Of a stretch of 64,000 nucleotides of DNA, positions 1-11,251 are shown one piece after another. A program made the position numbers and the translations under genes. The DNA comes from Paracoccus saliphilus (GTDB lineage: Bacteria > Pseudomonadota > Alphaproteobacteria > Rhodobacterales > Rhodobacteraceae). Where the stretch lies: positions 2,542,001 through 2,606,000 of the forward strand of contig NZ_CP067140.1 of assembly GCF_028553805.1 (NCBI RefSeq), given 5' to 3'. The first letter of the stretch is position 1, and every line of letters starts with the position of its first letter. Under the pieces are notes generated by a model. The model was not told the DNA's origin and made no database searches. It saw nothing but the letters and a program-made list of their open reading frames with translations.

Positions 1-147
1 GCAATTCCCGGCAATCGACAACCGCTCGTGATAGCAGAAACGCGGAATCTCGACCCCGGCCTGCTCGCAAGCCTGGATCAGGGTCAGATTGGGATCGACA
101 TCGATTTCATTGCCGTCGATCTTGATTGTCCGCGTATCGGCCATCAT
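1..147 (-). CDS. nuoG: NADH-quinone oxidoreductase subunit G, N-terminal fragment
   Basis: Only the first 49 codons lie in the window; the gene runs off the left edge. The readable N-terminus contains a plant-type ferredoxin fold start, with the segments [13 protein letters not shown] and [18 protein letters not shown], where the cysteine in RFCYH is the first of the N1b 2Fe-2S ligands of NuoG/Nqo3. NuoG is a peripheral-arm subunit of complex I that carries several Fe-S clusters on the route from NADH to quinone. Two ATG codons are adjacent (144 and 147) behind an AAGGA-type ribosome site, so the start is uncertain by one codon. It is the last nuo gene visible in this minus-strand operon. Confidence 0.93.
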   Translation of the reverse strand, partial: MMADTRTIKIDGNEIDVDPNLTLIQACEQAGVEIPRFCYHERLSIAGNC

Positions 148-155
148 TGCAATCC

Positions 156-572
156 TTACTTGGCACTCAGAAGCGATCCGGTGACCGTCTTCCCTGCTAT
201 TTCGTCCCGCCCGAGGCGGCAATAACTCTCTGCATCGCCCTTTGTCACGCCATTGCGGGCCATGTAATCCTCGGCCACGCCATAAATGCGATCCTTGTCG
301 GGCCTGCTATCCAGGAACGCCTCGATCTGTGCGTCAGAATAACCCTTGCCGCGAGCGTATTTCTTCAACGCCCGCGCCTGCGACCAGGCATAGATCATTC
401 GCGCGTCGATAGACGGGCATTCGCGGCGGATGCGGTCGGCGATCCGCGCCGCGATCAGCCGATCATTGATGTAGCGCTCCTGACTCAACGGCTCCAATGC
501 GGCAGCAGGCATCGCGGTCAGGGCCAGCGTCGCGGCAAGCGCTGCCGCCATACGGTTGCGGGTGGTTTTCAT
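156..572 (-). CDS. DUF5333-type exported protein in the nuo operon
   Basis: A 138-residue protein with a clear Sec signal peptide (residues about 1-26, positive MKTTRNR start, alanine/leucine core, cleavage near AAALE). The mature part is a small, charged, probably alpha-helical domain of about 110 residues with one cysteine. It resembles DUF5333 proteins of Rhodobacterales, which sit between nuoF and nuoG, as here. The start at 572 is preceded by GGAGG and is preferred over longer readings that run back into nuoF. Function is unknown. Export to the periplasm separates it from the cytoplasmic electron-input arm encoded on either side, so a role in assembly or stability of complex I is only inferred from location. 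Confidence 0.82.
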   Translation of the reverse strand: MKTTRNRMAAALAATLALTAMPAAALEPLSQERYINDRLIAARIADRIRRECPSIDARMIYAWSQARALKKYARGKGYSDAQIEAFLDSRPDKDRIYGVAEDYMARNGVTKGDAESYCRLGRDEIAGKTVTGSLLSAK

Positions 573-685
573 GGCTCGAGCCTCCGTTCTGTTATGGCGC
601 GAACCATAACAAAGCGAGACCGGATTGACCCCACACGACACCGTGCGCAAGCTGTGACCGGATGTGGATATGTTCCGTCCAGCCT

Positions 686-1981
<1,296 letters not shown>

Positions 1982-2009
1982 CTAACTTTCATTCCTCATC
2001 ATCCGGGCG

Positions 2010-2225
2010 TTACGCGTCATGTCTGCGCCGCCAGATACGCCAGGTCACAAGCAGCGACCAGACAAAAGCGCCGATGGCGGCAAGATCGATCAGGTAGGCC
2101 CATTTTGCCGCCCAGCCATAGTGACCGCCAAGCCACTGCATGGCCAGCCACGCGGCCATCGCCACGGCGATCACCACGGCCGCAAGCCGCATCTGTGCCG
2201 TATCCTGGTCGCGCTGGTGATCCAT
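2010..2225 (-). CDS. DUF5337 small membrane protein in the nuo operon
   Basis: A 71-residue protein with two predicted membrane helices (about residues 13-30 and 42-60), followed by the strongly basic end WRIWRRRHDA. This is the pattern of DUF5337 proteins found in Rhodobacterales complex I operons. Its ATG overlaps the stop of the preceding HhH gene (ATGA), indicating translational coupling. A tryptophan-rich loop (WLGGHYGWAAKWAY) joins the helices. Function is unknown. Its place between nuoE and nuoF suggests a link to complex I biogenesis, but nothing in the sequence shows a catalytic role. Confidence 0.8.
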   Translation of the reverse strand: MDHQRDQDTAQMRLAAVVIAVAMAAWLAMQWLGGHYGWAAKWAYLIDLAAIGAFVWSLLVTWRIWRRRHDA

Positions 2226-2965
2226 CAGTAAACGTCACCCTTTCCGACGCGCTTCGAAAATTCCGTTTCGCCGCCTTGCGCAAGGGTGCGAGCCTGGCCG
2301 ACCCAGTCATCGCTGCGAATGCGACTGCCCATCCGGCCGATCAGTTCGGCAAAATGGTCCATCTCGTCTTCTCCCCATTCGGCGATCTGCGAGAAACGGG
2401 TTACTCCATGCTCGCGTAACAGCCCTTCAAGCTTCGGTCCGACGCCCTTGATCTCTTTCAGATCGTCGACTTTCCCATGATCCTTGGGCGCGGCTTTGGC
2501 CGGTTTCTTTGCCGATGCCGGTTTTGCATCGGCCTGGGCCTTGTTGGTCTTGACAGGTTTTGCGTCAGGCTGAGCCTTCTCCGTCTTGGCAGGTGCTCCT
2601 GCCACAATACTCTTCCTATCGACGGGTTTATCGCCAGATGCCCCACCGTAAATATCGTTCTGCCCGGACATGCTGCGTGCAGCGCCGCTTCCCATCAGGC
2701 CGACAGCAGTTGCGCCCCCATCTGAATGCTGCGCGCCCTCAGCCGCCGGAGAAGACAACGGCCTCCGCTCCTCTTCGGTTTCGGCTGGCATGCCGTCGCA
2801 TAGCAGCCATATCAGAAAGCGTCCCATCAGGACCGCGGCGATCAGCCCCAGAAACAAGCCTTCGAACCACCGCAACGGGCCAATCCCGGCAGTGATGATC
2901 CAAACCAGGAAACCCAGTCCGGCTCCGGCAATCCAACAATTTCTGGTGCAATTCGCGGTCGGCAT
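2225..2965 (-). CDS. membrane-anchored helix-hairpin-helix protein in the nuo operon
   Basis: This 246-residue protein has two membrane helices at about residues 9-55. A lysine/alanine/proline-rich linker (about 110-160) then leads to a C-terminal helix-hairpin-helix module (about 167-246) containing [12 protein letters not shown]. The same module ends the neighbouring NuoE; I count about 39 identities in 73 aligned positions. HhH motifs usually bind DNA in nucleases and ligases, but no nuclease residues are seen and the protein is membrane-bound. Genes like this recur in Rhodobacterales nuo operons, so a structural or assembly role with complex I is more plausible than DNA processing. It overlaps the DUF5337 gene by 1 nt and has a GGGAGAG ribosome site. 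Confidence 0.8.
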   Translation of the reverse strand: MPTANCTRNCWIAGAGLGFLVWIITAGIGPLRWFEGLFLGLIAAVLMGRFLIWLLCDGMPAETEEERRPLSSPAAEGAQHSDGGATAVGLMGSGAARSMSGQNDIYGGASGDKPVDRKSIVAGAPAKTEKAQPDAKPVKTNKAQADAKPASAKKPAKAAPKDHGKVDDLKEIKGVGPKLEGLLREHGVTRFSQIAEWGEDEMDHFAELIGRMGSRIRSDDWVGQARTLAQGGETEFSKRVGKGDVY

Positions 2966-2997
2966 TCATTCTCTCCCTGTCCTAGCTGAGCGTTGCC

Positions 2998-4068
2998 TCA
3001 CTCCTCGTCATAACGGTCATCCTGTTCGGCGCGGGTTGAAAATTCGGTTTTACCGCCCTCGGCGAGGATTTTTGCCTGCGCAACCCATTCGTCACGGGAG
3101 GCGCGGCCCTTGAACCCTTCAAGGTTGGCATCGACCCAGGCCAATTCGTCCTGTCCCCAGGAAGCGATCTGGTCGAAATGCCAGAAACCAAGGCTGTTCA
3201 GCAATTTTTCCAGCTTCGGCCCAACGCCCTTGATCAGTTTGAGATCATCGGCGGCGCCGTCTTTCGGGGCGTCAAGCCCCTCCGGCCGGCGGCCGATATC
3301 TTCAGCCTGGCTGACGGTCTCCGTGCTTGCGCGAGCCGGTTCAGTGACCGCGTTCGTGTCTGATTTCAGCCATTTCGTCAGGATCGGCGCCTCGCTGCCG
3401 TCAATCCGCTTCACCGTCTCGCCGAACTCGCGAGCCAGCGCTGCGCTGGCGTTCAGATCGCCACCCTCGCCACCGTGATCCTTCAGGCTGGTCAACCCGC
3501 TGGCCGGCTCCGAAGCGAAGCGGCCATTCTGCGGGCCCGGCAGCGGCACTTTGCCCTCCGAAAACGCATCGATCAGCGCCTCGAGCTTCTCCGGCGTCAA
3601 ATCCTCGTAGTAATCCTTGCCGATCTGAGCCATCGGCGCATTGGCGCAAGCCCCCAGGCATTCGACCTCTTCCCAGCTGAACTTGCCGTCAGCCGACAGC
3701 GTATGCGGCGAGGGAGCGATCTTGCGCTTGCACAGATCGATCAGGTCCTCGGCTCCGCAGATCATGCAGCTCGTCGTGCCGCAAATCTGGATATTAGCAA
3801 CACTGCCAACTGGTTGCAGCTGGAACATGAAGTAGAATGTCGCCACTTCAAGCGCCCGGATATGCGGCAAGCCCAGCAGATCGGCGCAATATTCAATGGC
3901 AGGACGACTCAGCCAGCCCTCCTGCTCTTGCGCGCGCCAAAGCACCGGTATGATCGCCGATTGCTGGCGGCCTTCCGGGTATTTGGTCAACTGCGCCTTT
4001 GCCCATTCCAGATTGGCGGGCGTGAATTCGAAGCTGTCCGGCTGGACGGGATGAAGTCGGCGAAGCAT
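2998..4068 (-). CDS. nuoE: NADH-quinone oxidoreductase subunit E with C-terminal helix-hairpin-helix extension
   Basis: Residues 1 to about 165 are a standard NuoE/Nqo2 thioredoxin-like 2Fe-2S subunit. The N1a ligands are cysteines 96 and 101 (ICGTTSC) and 137 and 141 (CLGAC). Canonical NuoE ends near residue 170, whereas this protein continues to 356. The extra part is a low-complexity charged linker followed by an HhH module at about 274-356 with [12 protein letters not shown]. The extension is continuous in frame, with no sign of a sequencing error. It belongs to the peripheral arm beside NuoF. The start at 4068 follows GAGGG. The added domain is paralogous to the end of the membrane protein encoded just downstream. 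Confidence 0.95.
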   Translation of the reverse strand: MLRRLHPVQPDSFEFTPANLEWAKAQLTKYPEGRQQSAIIPVLWRAQEQEGWLSRPAIEYCADLLGLPHIRALEVATFYFMFQLQPVGSVANIQICGTTSCMICGAEDLIDLCKRKIAPSPHTLSADGKFSWEEVECLGACANAPMAQIGKDYYEDLTPEKLEALIDAFSEGKVPLPGPQNGRFASEPASGLTSLKDHGGEGGDLNASAALAREFGETVKRIDGSEAPILTKWLKSDTNAVTEPARASTETVSQAEDIGRRPEGLDAPKDGAADDLKLIKGVGPKLEKLLNSLGFWHFDQIASWGQDELAWVDANLEGFKGRASRDEWVAQAKILAEGGKTEFSTRAEQDDRYDEE

Positions 4069-4075
4069 GAAACCC

Positions 4076-4426
4076 TCAGCTCATCGCGAAAAGCGACAGG
4101 AAGGCGCCCAATGCGGCAGCCCCCCCGATCGCAAGATGAAGCCAGAACGGATGTCCCGCCCGGCGGTAAATATAAGTATCGCCCAGACCGATGACGGCAA
4201 TCGCCACCAGCAGGCCGAACAGAACCCTTGGCGCCCCGATCCAGGAGGCGATCAGGGCAAGCGCCGTCAGTCCGGCATAGCGGACAAGCATGGCCTGGGG
4301 CAGCATCTCGACCCGGTGCTGGATCAGCTTCAGGCCGGATTGCTTGTTCATCGCCAGCATCACGGTGATGGCGATCAATCCCAAAGCCAAGGCCCAGCTT
4401 ACGAAATTGACGATTCCCCCGATCAT
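4076..4426 (-). CDS. small four-helix membrane protein between nuoD and nuoE
   Basis: A 116-residue, almost entirely hydrophobic protein with about four membrane helices (roughly 5-25, 45-64, 66-84 and 93-114). A short charged loop lies at 27-41. The start at 4426 is fixed by a strong AGGAGG seven bases upstream; longer in-frame readings run back into nuoD. It is 7 bases upstream of nuoE, so it is co-transcribed. I do not recognise a named family. Unidentified reading frames in this part of the operon are known from Paracoccus denitrificans. It may be a supernumerary or assembly protein for complex I, but the sequence alone does not show that. Confidence 0.75.
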   Translation of the reverse strand: MIGGIVNFVSWALALGLIAITVMLAMNKQSGLKLIQHRVEMLPQAMLVRYAGLTALALIASWIGAPRVLFGLLVAIAVIGLGDTYIYRRAGHPFWLHLAIGGAAALGAFLSLFAMS

Positions 4427-4538
4427 GCAAACCTCCTGCCACTCATGAAACCGCGAATATGCCGGAACGGCACTGGCAGAACATAGCCCATGCCTGACGA
4501 AGCGGAAAGCCGAACCCGAAATCCGCCATTGCTCGGCA

Positions 4539-5777
4539 TCACCGATCCACCTCACCGAACACGATATCCATCGTGCCGATAATCGCCGAGACATCGGCCA
4601 GCATATGCCCTTTGGACATCCAGTCGATGGACTGCAAATGCAGGAAACCCGGAGCACGCAGCTTGGCGCGGTAAGGCTTGTTCGTCCCGTCGCTGACCAG
4701 GTAGACGCCGAATTCGCCCTTTGGCGCTTCGACCGCGGCATAAACCTCGCCCGCTGGAACGCGGAAGCCCTCGGTATAAAGCTTGAAGTGGTGGATCAGG
4801 CTTTCCATGTCGCGCTTCATCTCGCCCCGCTTGGGCGGCGCCAGCTTGCCGCGCGCCATGACATCGCCCGCAGGCTCGGCCCGCAGCTTGGCGATGGCCT
4901 GTTTCATGATGCTGACGGATTGCCGCATCTCTTCCATTCGGATCAGGTAGCGATCATAGCAATCGCCATTCTTGCCGACCGGGATCTGGAAATCGAATTC
5001 GTCATAGCATTCATAAGGCTGATTGCGCCGCAAATCCCAGGCCATGCCGGAACCGCGCACCATCACGCCGGAATATCCCCAATCGAGGCAATCCTGCTCA
5101 TGCACCACGCCGATATCGACATTGCGCTGCTTGAAAATCCGGTTCTCGGTCAGCAGCCCGTCCAGATCGTCCACCACCTTCAGGAAGGGGTCGCACCAGG
5201 CCTCGATATCGTCGATCAGTTCGGGCGGCAGGTCCTGGTGCACGCCGCCAGGGCGGAAATAGGCCGAGTGCAGCCGCGCCCCGCAGGCGCGCTCATAGAA
5301 CACCATGAGCTTCTCGCGCTCCTCGAAGCCCCAAAGCGGCGGGGTCAGCGCACCGACATCCATGGCCTGCGTGGTCACGTTCAGCAGGTGGTTCAGGATC
5401 CGCCCGATCTCGGAATACAGGACCCGGATCAGGCTGGCGCGGCGCGGGATCACCGTGCCGGTCAGCTTCTCGATCGCCAGGCACCAGGCATGCTCCTGGT
5501 TCATCGGCGCCACGTAGTCGAGGCGGTCGAAATAAGGCAGGTTCTGCAGGTAGGTGCGGCTTTCCATCAGCTTTTCGGTGCCGCGATGGAGCAGGCCGAT
5601 ATGCGGGTCGCAACGTTCGACAACCTCGCCGTCCAATTCAAGCACCATACGCAAAACACCATGCGCAGCAGGGTGTTGCGGCCCAAAGTTGATGTTGAAA
5701 TTGCGGATGCTCTGCTCTCCGGTCAGCAGATCGGAGCTGCCGTCGTCATAGCTGTTGTTGCGAATATCGCCATCCAT
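4539..5777 (-). CDS. nuoD: NADH-quinone oxidoreductase subunit D
   Basis: A 412-residue NuoD/Nqo4 (49-kDa) subunit, which forms most of the quinone-binding pocket of complex I together with NuoB. Diagnostic segments are [26 protein letters not shown] and, near the C-terminus, [20 protein letters not shown], the usual terminal sequence of the family. The ATG at 5777, preceded by AAGGGG, gives the N-terminus MDGDIR expected from Paracoccus. A GTG at 5786 overlapping the nuoC stop is in frame and would add three residues, but its ribosome site is poor. It belongs to the minus-strand nuo operon. Confidence 0.97.
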   Translation of the reverse strand: MDGDIRNNSYDDGSSDLLTGEQSIRNFNINFGPQHPAAHGVLRMVLELDGEVVERCDPHIGLLHRGTEKLMESRTYLQNLPYFDRLDYVAPMNQEHAWCLAIEKLTGTVIPRRASLIRVLYSEIGRILNHLLNVTTQAMDVGALTPPLWGFEEREKLMVFYERACGARLHSAYFRPGGVHQDLPPELIDDIEAWCDPFLKVVDDLDGLLTENRIFKQRNVDIGVVHEQDCLDWGYSGVMVRGSGMAWDLRRNQPYECYDEFDFQIPVGKNGDCYDRYLIRMEEMRQSVSIMKQAIAKLRAEPAGDVMARGKLAPPKRGEMKRDMESLIHHFKLYTEGFRVPAGEVYAAVEAPKGEFGVYLVSDGTNKPYRAKLRAPGFLHLQSIDWMSKGHMLADVSAIIGTMDIVFGEVDR

Positions 5778-5782
5778 GGTCG

Positions 5783-6409
5783 TCACCCCTTGCCCTCTGC
5801 CGGTTTCTCATCGCCGGGCAATACGTATTTCGCCCCTTCCCATGGCGAGAGGAAATCGAACTGGCGGTATTCCTGAGTCAGATTGACGGGCTCATAGACC
5901 ACCCGCTTCTCGGATTCGTCGTAGCGCACCTCGACATAGCCGGTGGTCGGGAAATCCTTGCGCAGCGGATAGCCGCGGAACCCGTAATCCGTCAGGATAC
6001 GGCGCAGATCCGGATGCCCCGAGAACATGATCCCGAACATGTCGAAGATCTCGCGCTCGAACCAATTGGCCGAAGGGTGGATCTTGATCAGGGACGGCAC
6101 GATCTCGTCCTCGCGGATCGCGACCTTCACGCGGATACGCTGGTTCTGATACATCGACAGGAAATGCCAGACCACGTCGAAACGCTGTTGGCGGGCCGGA
6201 TAATCGACCGCGGTGATATCCACCAGCGTCGAGAAACGGCAACTGGAATCGCTGCGCAGGAATTCCACCAGGTCGAGCAACCCGCTGACCGTGCTGGTCA
6301 CGCTCAGCTCGTCGAACTCGATCGAGGTGTCCAGCACCTCGTTGTTGCGGCGCAGCTTGATATGCTCGCCCAGCTGTTCCAGCGCGTCGAGATCGGGATA
6401 GGCTGTCAT
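5783..6409 (-). CDS. nuoC: NADH-quinone oxidoreductase subunit C
   Basis: A 208-residue NuoC/Nqo5 (30-kDa) subunit of the complex I peripheral arm. It contains the family signature around [28 protein letters not shown] residues (here at about 120-145), followed by [15 protein letters not shown]. It is a separate gene here, not fused to nuoD as in enterobacteria. The gene lies 4 bases downstream of nuoB and its stop abuts the nuoD ribosome site. The SD GAGGTGAG sits inside the end of nuoB, consistent with coupled translation. Confidence 0.97.
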   Translation of the reverse strand: MTAYPDLDALEQLGEHIKLRRNNEVLDTSIEFDELSVTSTVSGLLDLVEFLRSDSSCRFSTLVDITAVDYPARQQRFDVVWHFLSMYQNQRIRVKVAIREDEIVPSLIKIHPSANWFEREIFDMFGIMFSGHPDLRRILTDYGFRGYPLRKDFPTTGYVEVRYDESEKRVVYEPVNLTQEYRQFDFLSPWEGAKYVLPGDEKPAEGKG

Positions 6410-6413
6410 GGGC

Positions 6414-7398
<985 letters not shown>

Positions 7399-7519
7399 CG
7401 GGCCGGGGCCACTTGGCAATCCATGAAATGTGACGATTTTTCTCTTTTTGTCCCGTGGATCCTTCGGGGCAAACATCCGGACAGCAAGGTGGCGGCGCCG
7501 GAAATGCAGCGCCGCCGTG

Positions 7520-7640
7520 CTCTACACGACCGAGTTTCAGGCCGCCGGGTTCTACCAACGCAATGGCTGGCAGGGTTTTTGGCGAAATCGCCTGCGATTC
7601 ACCGGGCAGCACCCGGATCTTCATGACCAGGCGGCTGCGA
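7520..7640 (+). pseudogene. frameshifted C-terminal remnant of a GNAT acetyltransferase
   Basis: One frame reads LYTTEFQAAGFYQRNGWQ, the typical FQAxGFYxxxGW motif near the end of GNAT N-acetyltransferases. At about 7572 the reading continues only in another frame as VFGEIACDSPGSTRIFMTRRL, the usual last strand of the fold. Removing one G near 7573 would join the two halves exactly. No matching N-terminal part (acetyl-CoA loop RxxGxG/A) was found upstream, so this is the eroded tail of a gene that lay between pyc and nuoA. Confidence 0.65.
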
Positions 7641-7649
7641 TCGGGGCCG

Positions 7650-10600
7650 CTACTCGATCTCCACCATCAGGTCCTTGGCGTCGATCTGCGCGCCGGGCGA
7701 GACGTGAACCGCCTTCACCGTGCCGTCGTGATCGGCATGGATGGCGGTTTCCATCTTCATCGCCTCGATGGTCAGCAGCAGATCGCCCTGCTTCACCGCC
7801 TGCCCCGCGCTGACCGCGACCGAGGCCACCACGCCGGGCATCGGCGCGCCGACATGACCGGCATTCGAGGAATCCGCCTTGGGCCGAGCCACCGTCTCGG
7901 ATTTCACCTTGCGGTTCGGCACCCGGACGCTGCGCGGCTGGCCGTTGAGTTCGAAGAACACCTTGACCTCGCCCTGCTCATCCGTTTCGCCAAGGGTCTG
8001 AAAGCGGATTTCCAGCGTCTTGCCGGGATCGATCTCTGCGGTGATCTCTTCTCCCGGCTCCATGCCATAGAAGAAGTTCCGCGTCGGCAGGGTGCGCACC
8101 GGGCCATAGATTCGGTGGCGGCCCATGTAATCGAGGAACACCTTGGGATACATCAGGTAACCGTTCAGGTCCTCGTCATCGACGGCCTTGCCCTCCAGTT
8201 CCCTGGACAGCTTGGCCCGCTCGGCCTCGATATCGACCGGCTTCAGATGCGCGCCGGGGCGGTCGGTGATCGGGGTCTCGTCCTTGAGGATCTTCTTCTG
8301 GATCGCCTCGGGCCATCCACCGGGAGGCTGCCCCAGGTTACCGCGCATCATGTCGATGACCGAATCCGGGAAGCTGACATCCACTTCGGGGTCCATCACC
8401 TGCTCGGGCGTCAGGTTCTGCGAGACCATCATCAACGCCATGTCACCCACGACCTTCGACGACGGCGTGACCTTGACGATATCGCCGAACATCCGGTTCA
8501 CATCGGCATAGATCTGGGCGACCTCGTGCCAGCGATCCTCCAGCCCCATCGAGCGCGCCTGCCCCTTGAGATTGGTGAACTGGCCGCCCGGCATCTCGTG
8601 CAGGTAGATCTCGGAAGCCGGGGCCTGCAGGCCGGATTCGAAGGCCGCGTAATTGTCGCGCACCCGCTCCCAGTAATTCGAGATGGCGCGGATATGGCCG
8701 ATATCCAGCTCGGTATCGCGTTCCGTCCCGGCCAGTGCCTCGACCACCGAACCGAGCGTCGGCTGCGAGGTATTGCCCGACAGCGCGTCCATGGCGCAAT
8801 CCACCGCATCGACGCCCGCCTCGGCAGCCGCTAGGATGGTCGCGCCGCCCATGCCGCTGGTGTCATGGGTATGGAAATGGATCGGCAGACCGACCTCTTC
8901 CTTGAGCGCCTTGACCAGTATCGTCGCGGCGGCGGGTTTCAGCAGGCCCGCCATGTCCTTCAGCCCCAGCACATGCGCACCGGCGGCTTTCAGGTCCTTG
9001 GCGGTCTGGACATAGTATTTCAGGTCGTATTTGGACCGGTCCGGGTCCAGCATGTTACCGGTATAGCAGACCGAGCCCTCGCAGATCTTGCCCGTGTCGA
9101 TGACCGCATCCATGGCCACGCGCATGTTCTCGACCCAGTTCAGGCTGTCGAAGACGCGGAACACATCGACCCCGGTTTCGGCGGCCTGCTTGACGAAGAA
9201 CTGCACCACATTGTCGGGATAGTTCGTATAGCCCACCCCGTTCGAGGCGCGCAGCAGCATCTGCGTCATCAGGTTGGGCATCTGCGCGCGGATATCGCGC
9301 AGCCGCTGCCATGGGCATTCCTGCAGGAACCGATAAGCCACGTCGAAGGTCGCCCCGCCCCAGCATTCGACGCTGAAAAGCTGTGGCAGGTTGGCGGCAT
9401 AGGTCGGCGCAACCCGGATCATGTCGATCGAGCGCATCCGCGTCGCCAGCAGTGACTGGTGCCCGTCGCGCATGGTCGTGTCGGTGATCAACAGGCGCTT
9501 CTGCCCGGCCATCCAGTCGGCCACGGCTTGCGGCCCCTTTTCTTCCAGCATTTGCCTTGTGCCGGGCGCAGGTTCGGCGGTCGGCGCCGGCAACAGCAAG
9601 GCGCGGGCCTGAGCCGGGGGCGCCTCGCGCCCGGCCGTCTCGGGATGGCCGTTCACGGTGATGTCGGCCAGATAGGTCAGGATCTTGGTCGCCCGGTCGC
9701 GGCGCTTGCGGAAGGTGAACAGCTCGGGCGTCGTGTCGATGAATTTCGTCGTATAGGTATCGTCGAGGAACGTCTCATGTTTCAGCAGGTTGATGACGAA
9801 ATCGATATTCGTGCTGACCCCGCGCACCCGGAATTCGCGCAGCGCCCGGTCCATCCGCTTGATCGCCTGATCCGGAGTCTGCGCCCATGCCGTGACCTTG
9901 ACCAGCAGCGAATCGTAATAGCGGGTAATGACGCCGCCCGAATAGGCCGTGCCGCCATCCAGCCGGATACCCATGCCGGTCGCCGAGCGGTAGGCCGTGA
10001 TGCGCCCGTAATCGGGGATGAAATTGTTCTGCGGATCTTCGGTCGTGACCCGGCATTGCACCGCGTGACCCGACAGCTCGATCTCGCCCTGGGCCCCTGC
10101 CCCGGTCGCCTCGGCCAGTGTCGCGCCCTCGGCGATCTTGATCTGAGCCTGCACGATGTCGATCCCGGTGACCTCTTCGGTCACGGTATGCTCGACCTGC
10201 ACGCGCGGGTTCACCTCGATGAAATAGAACTGCTCGCTGTCCATATCCATCAGGAACTCGACCGTGCCGGCGTTCTGATAGCCCACGGCCGCGCCGATCT
10301 GGAGCGCAAGCGCGCAGACCTCTTCGCGCTGCGCCTCGGTCAGATAGGGAGCGGGCGCGCGCTCGACCACCTTCTGGTTGCGGCGCTGCACGGTGCAGTC
10401 GCGTTCATACAGGTGATACAGCCCGCCATGGCTGTCGCCCAGCAACTGCACCTCGACATGGCGGGCGCGCAGGATCATCTTTTCCAGGTAACCCTCGCCA
10501 TTGCCAAAGGCGGCCTCGGCCTCGCGCCGGCCCTCGCGGACCTTGTCGATCAACTCGTCCGGGCCATTGATCGGGCGCATCCCGCGTCCGCCGCCGCCCC

Positions 10601-11084
10601 AGGACGCCTTGAGCATCAGCGGATAGCCGATCCCATCGGCCTCTGTCCTGATGGCGTCGAAATCATCGCCCAGAACCTCGGTCGCGGGAATCACCGGCAC
10701 GCCCGCCTCGATCGCCACCCGCCGGGCGCTGGCCTTGTCGCCAAGGGCGCGCATCGTCTCGGCCTTGGGGCCGATGAAGGTGATCCCGGCCTTCCGGCAG
10801 GCATCGACGAAATCGGGATTCTCGGACAGCAGGCCATAGCCCGGATGGATCGCGTCGGCACCGGATTCCTTGGCCACCCGGATGATCTCGGAGATCGACA
10901 GATAGGCCGCGACCGGTCCCAGCCCCTCGCCGATGCGATAGGCCTCGTCCGCCTTGAAGCGGTGCAGGCCCAGCTTGTCCTCTTCGGCATAGACGGCAAC
11001 CGTTCGCTTGCCAAGCTCGTTGGCTGCGCGCATGACTCGAATGGCGATCTCGCCACGGTTAGCAATCAGGATCTTTTGAAACAT
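7650..11084 (-). CDS. pyc: pyruvate carboxylase
   Basis: This 1144-residue single-chain enzyme makes oxaloacetate from pyruvate, bicarbonate and ATP (anaplerosis). The domain order is biotin carboxylase (about 1-450, starting KILIANRGEIAIRVMRA, with the ATP-grasp glycine loop near GGGGRGMR), carboxyltransferase (about 530-810, TTMRDGHQSLLATRMR), an allosteric/linker region, and biotinyl carrier (about 1070-1144) with the biotin-accepting lysine in EAMKMET. The length is full for the alpha4 form. The ATG at 11084 follows GGGAG. No operon partners are evident. Confidence 0.98.
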   Translation of the reverse strand: MFQKILIANRGEIAIRVMRAANELGKRTVAVYAEEDKLGLHRFKADEAYRIGEGLGPVAAYLSISEIIRVAKESGADAIHPGYGLLSENPDFVDACRKAGITFIGPKAETMRALGDKASARRVAIEAGVPVIPATEVLGDDFDAIRTEADGIGYPLMLKASWGGGGRGMRPINGPDELIDKVREGRREAEAAFGNGEGYLEKMILRARHVEVQLLGDSHGGLYHLYERDCTVQRRNQKVVERAPAPYLTEAQREEVCALALQIGAAVGYQNAGTVEFLMDMDSEQFYFIEVNPRVQVEHTVTEEVTGIDIVQAQIKIAEGATLAEATGAGAQGEIELSGHAVQCRVTTEDPQNNFIPDYGRITAYRSATGMGIRLDGGTAYSGGVITRYYDSLLVKVTAWAQTPDQAIKRMDRALREFRVRGVSTNIDFVINLLKHETFLDDTYTTKFIDTTPELFTFRKRRDRATKILTYLADITVNGHPETAGREAPPAQARALLLPAPTAEPAPGTRQMLEEKGPQAVADWMAGQKRLLITDTTMRDGHQSLLATRMRSIDMIRVAPTYAANLPQLFSVECWGGATFDVAYRFLQECPWQRLRDIRAQMPNLMTQMLLRASNGVGYTNYPDNVVQFFVKQAAETGVDVFRVFDSLNWVENMRVAMDAVIDTGKICEGSVCYTGNMLDPDRSKYDLKYYVQTAKDLKAAGAHVLGLKDMAGLLKPAAATILVKALKEEVGLPIHFHTHDTSGMGGATILAAAEAGVDAVDCAMDALSGNTSQPTLGSVVEALAGTERDTELDIGHIRAISNYWERVRDNYAAFESGLQAPASEIYLHEMPGGQFTNLKGQARSMGLEDRWHEVAQIYADVNRMFGDIVKVTPSSKVVGDMALMMVSQNLTPEQVMDPEVDVSFPDSVIDMMRGNLGQPPGGWPEAIQKKILKDETPITDRPGAHLKPVDIEAERAKLSRELEGKAVDDEDLNGYLMYPKVFLDYMGRHRIYGPVRTLPTRNFFYGMEPGEEITAEIDPGKTLEIRFQTLGETDEQGEVKVFFELNGQPRSVRVPNRKVKSETVARPKADSSNAGHVGAPMPGVVASVAVSAGQAVKQGDLLLTIEAMKMETAIHADHDGTVKAVHVSPGAQIDAKDLMVEIE

Positions 11085-11251
11085 GCCGGTCTCCCATCGA
11101 CGATTTCGCGCATCCTAACGATGCTGCACCGCAGCGCAAGCATCAGTATCGGCGATCTCTCACCTTGGGATGAGAGCAGGCGCAGGCTCGCTGATTACAG
11201 GGCGGCCCGGCCCAGACGATTCCAGCGCGCGCGGACATATGCCCGCGCCAA

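Noticed and set aside
7455..8834. 459-codon plus-strand open frame opposite pyc
   Set aside because: Apart from its first part (the GNAT remnant) it is the antisense of the biotin carrier and carboxyltransferase parts of pyc. High GC leaves antisense frames open.
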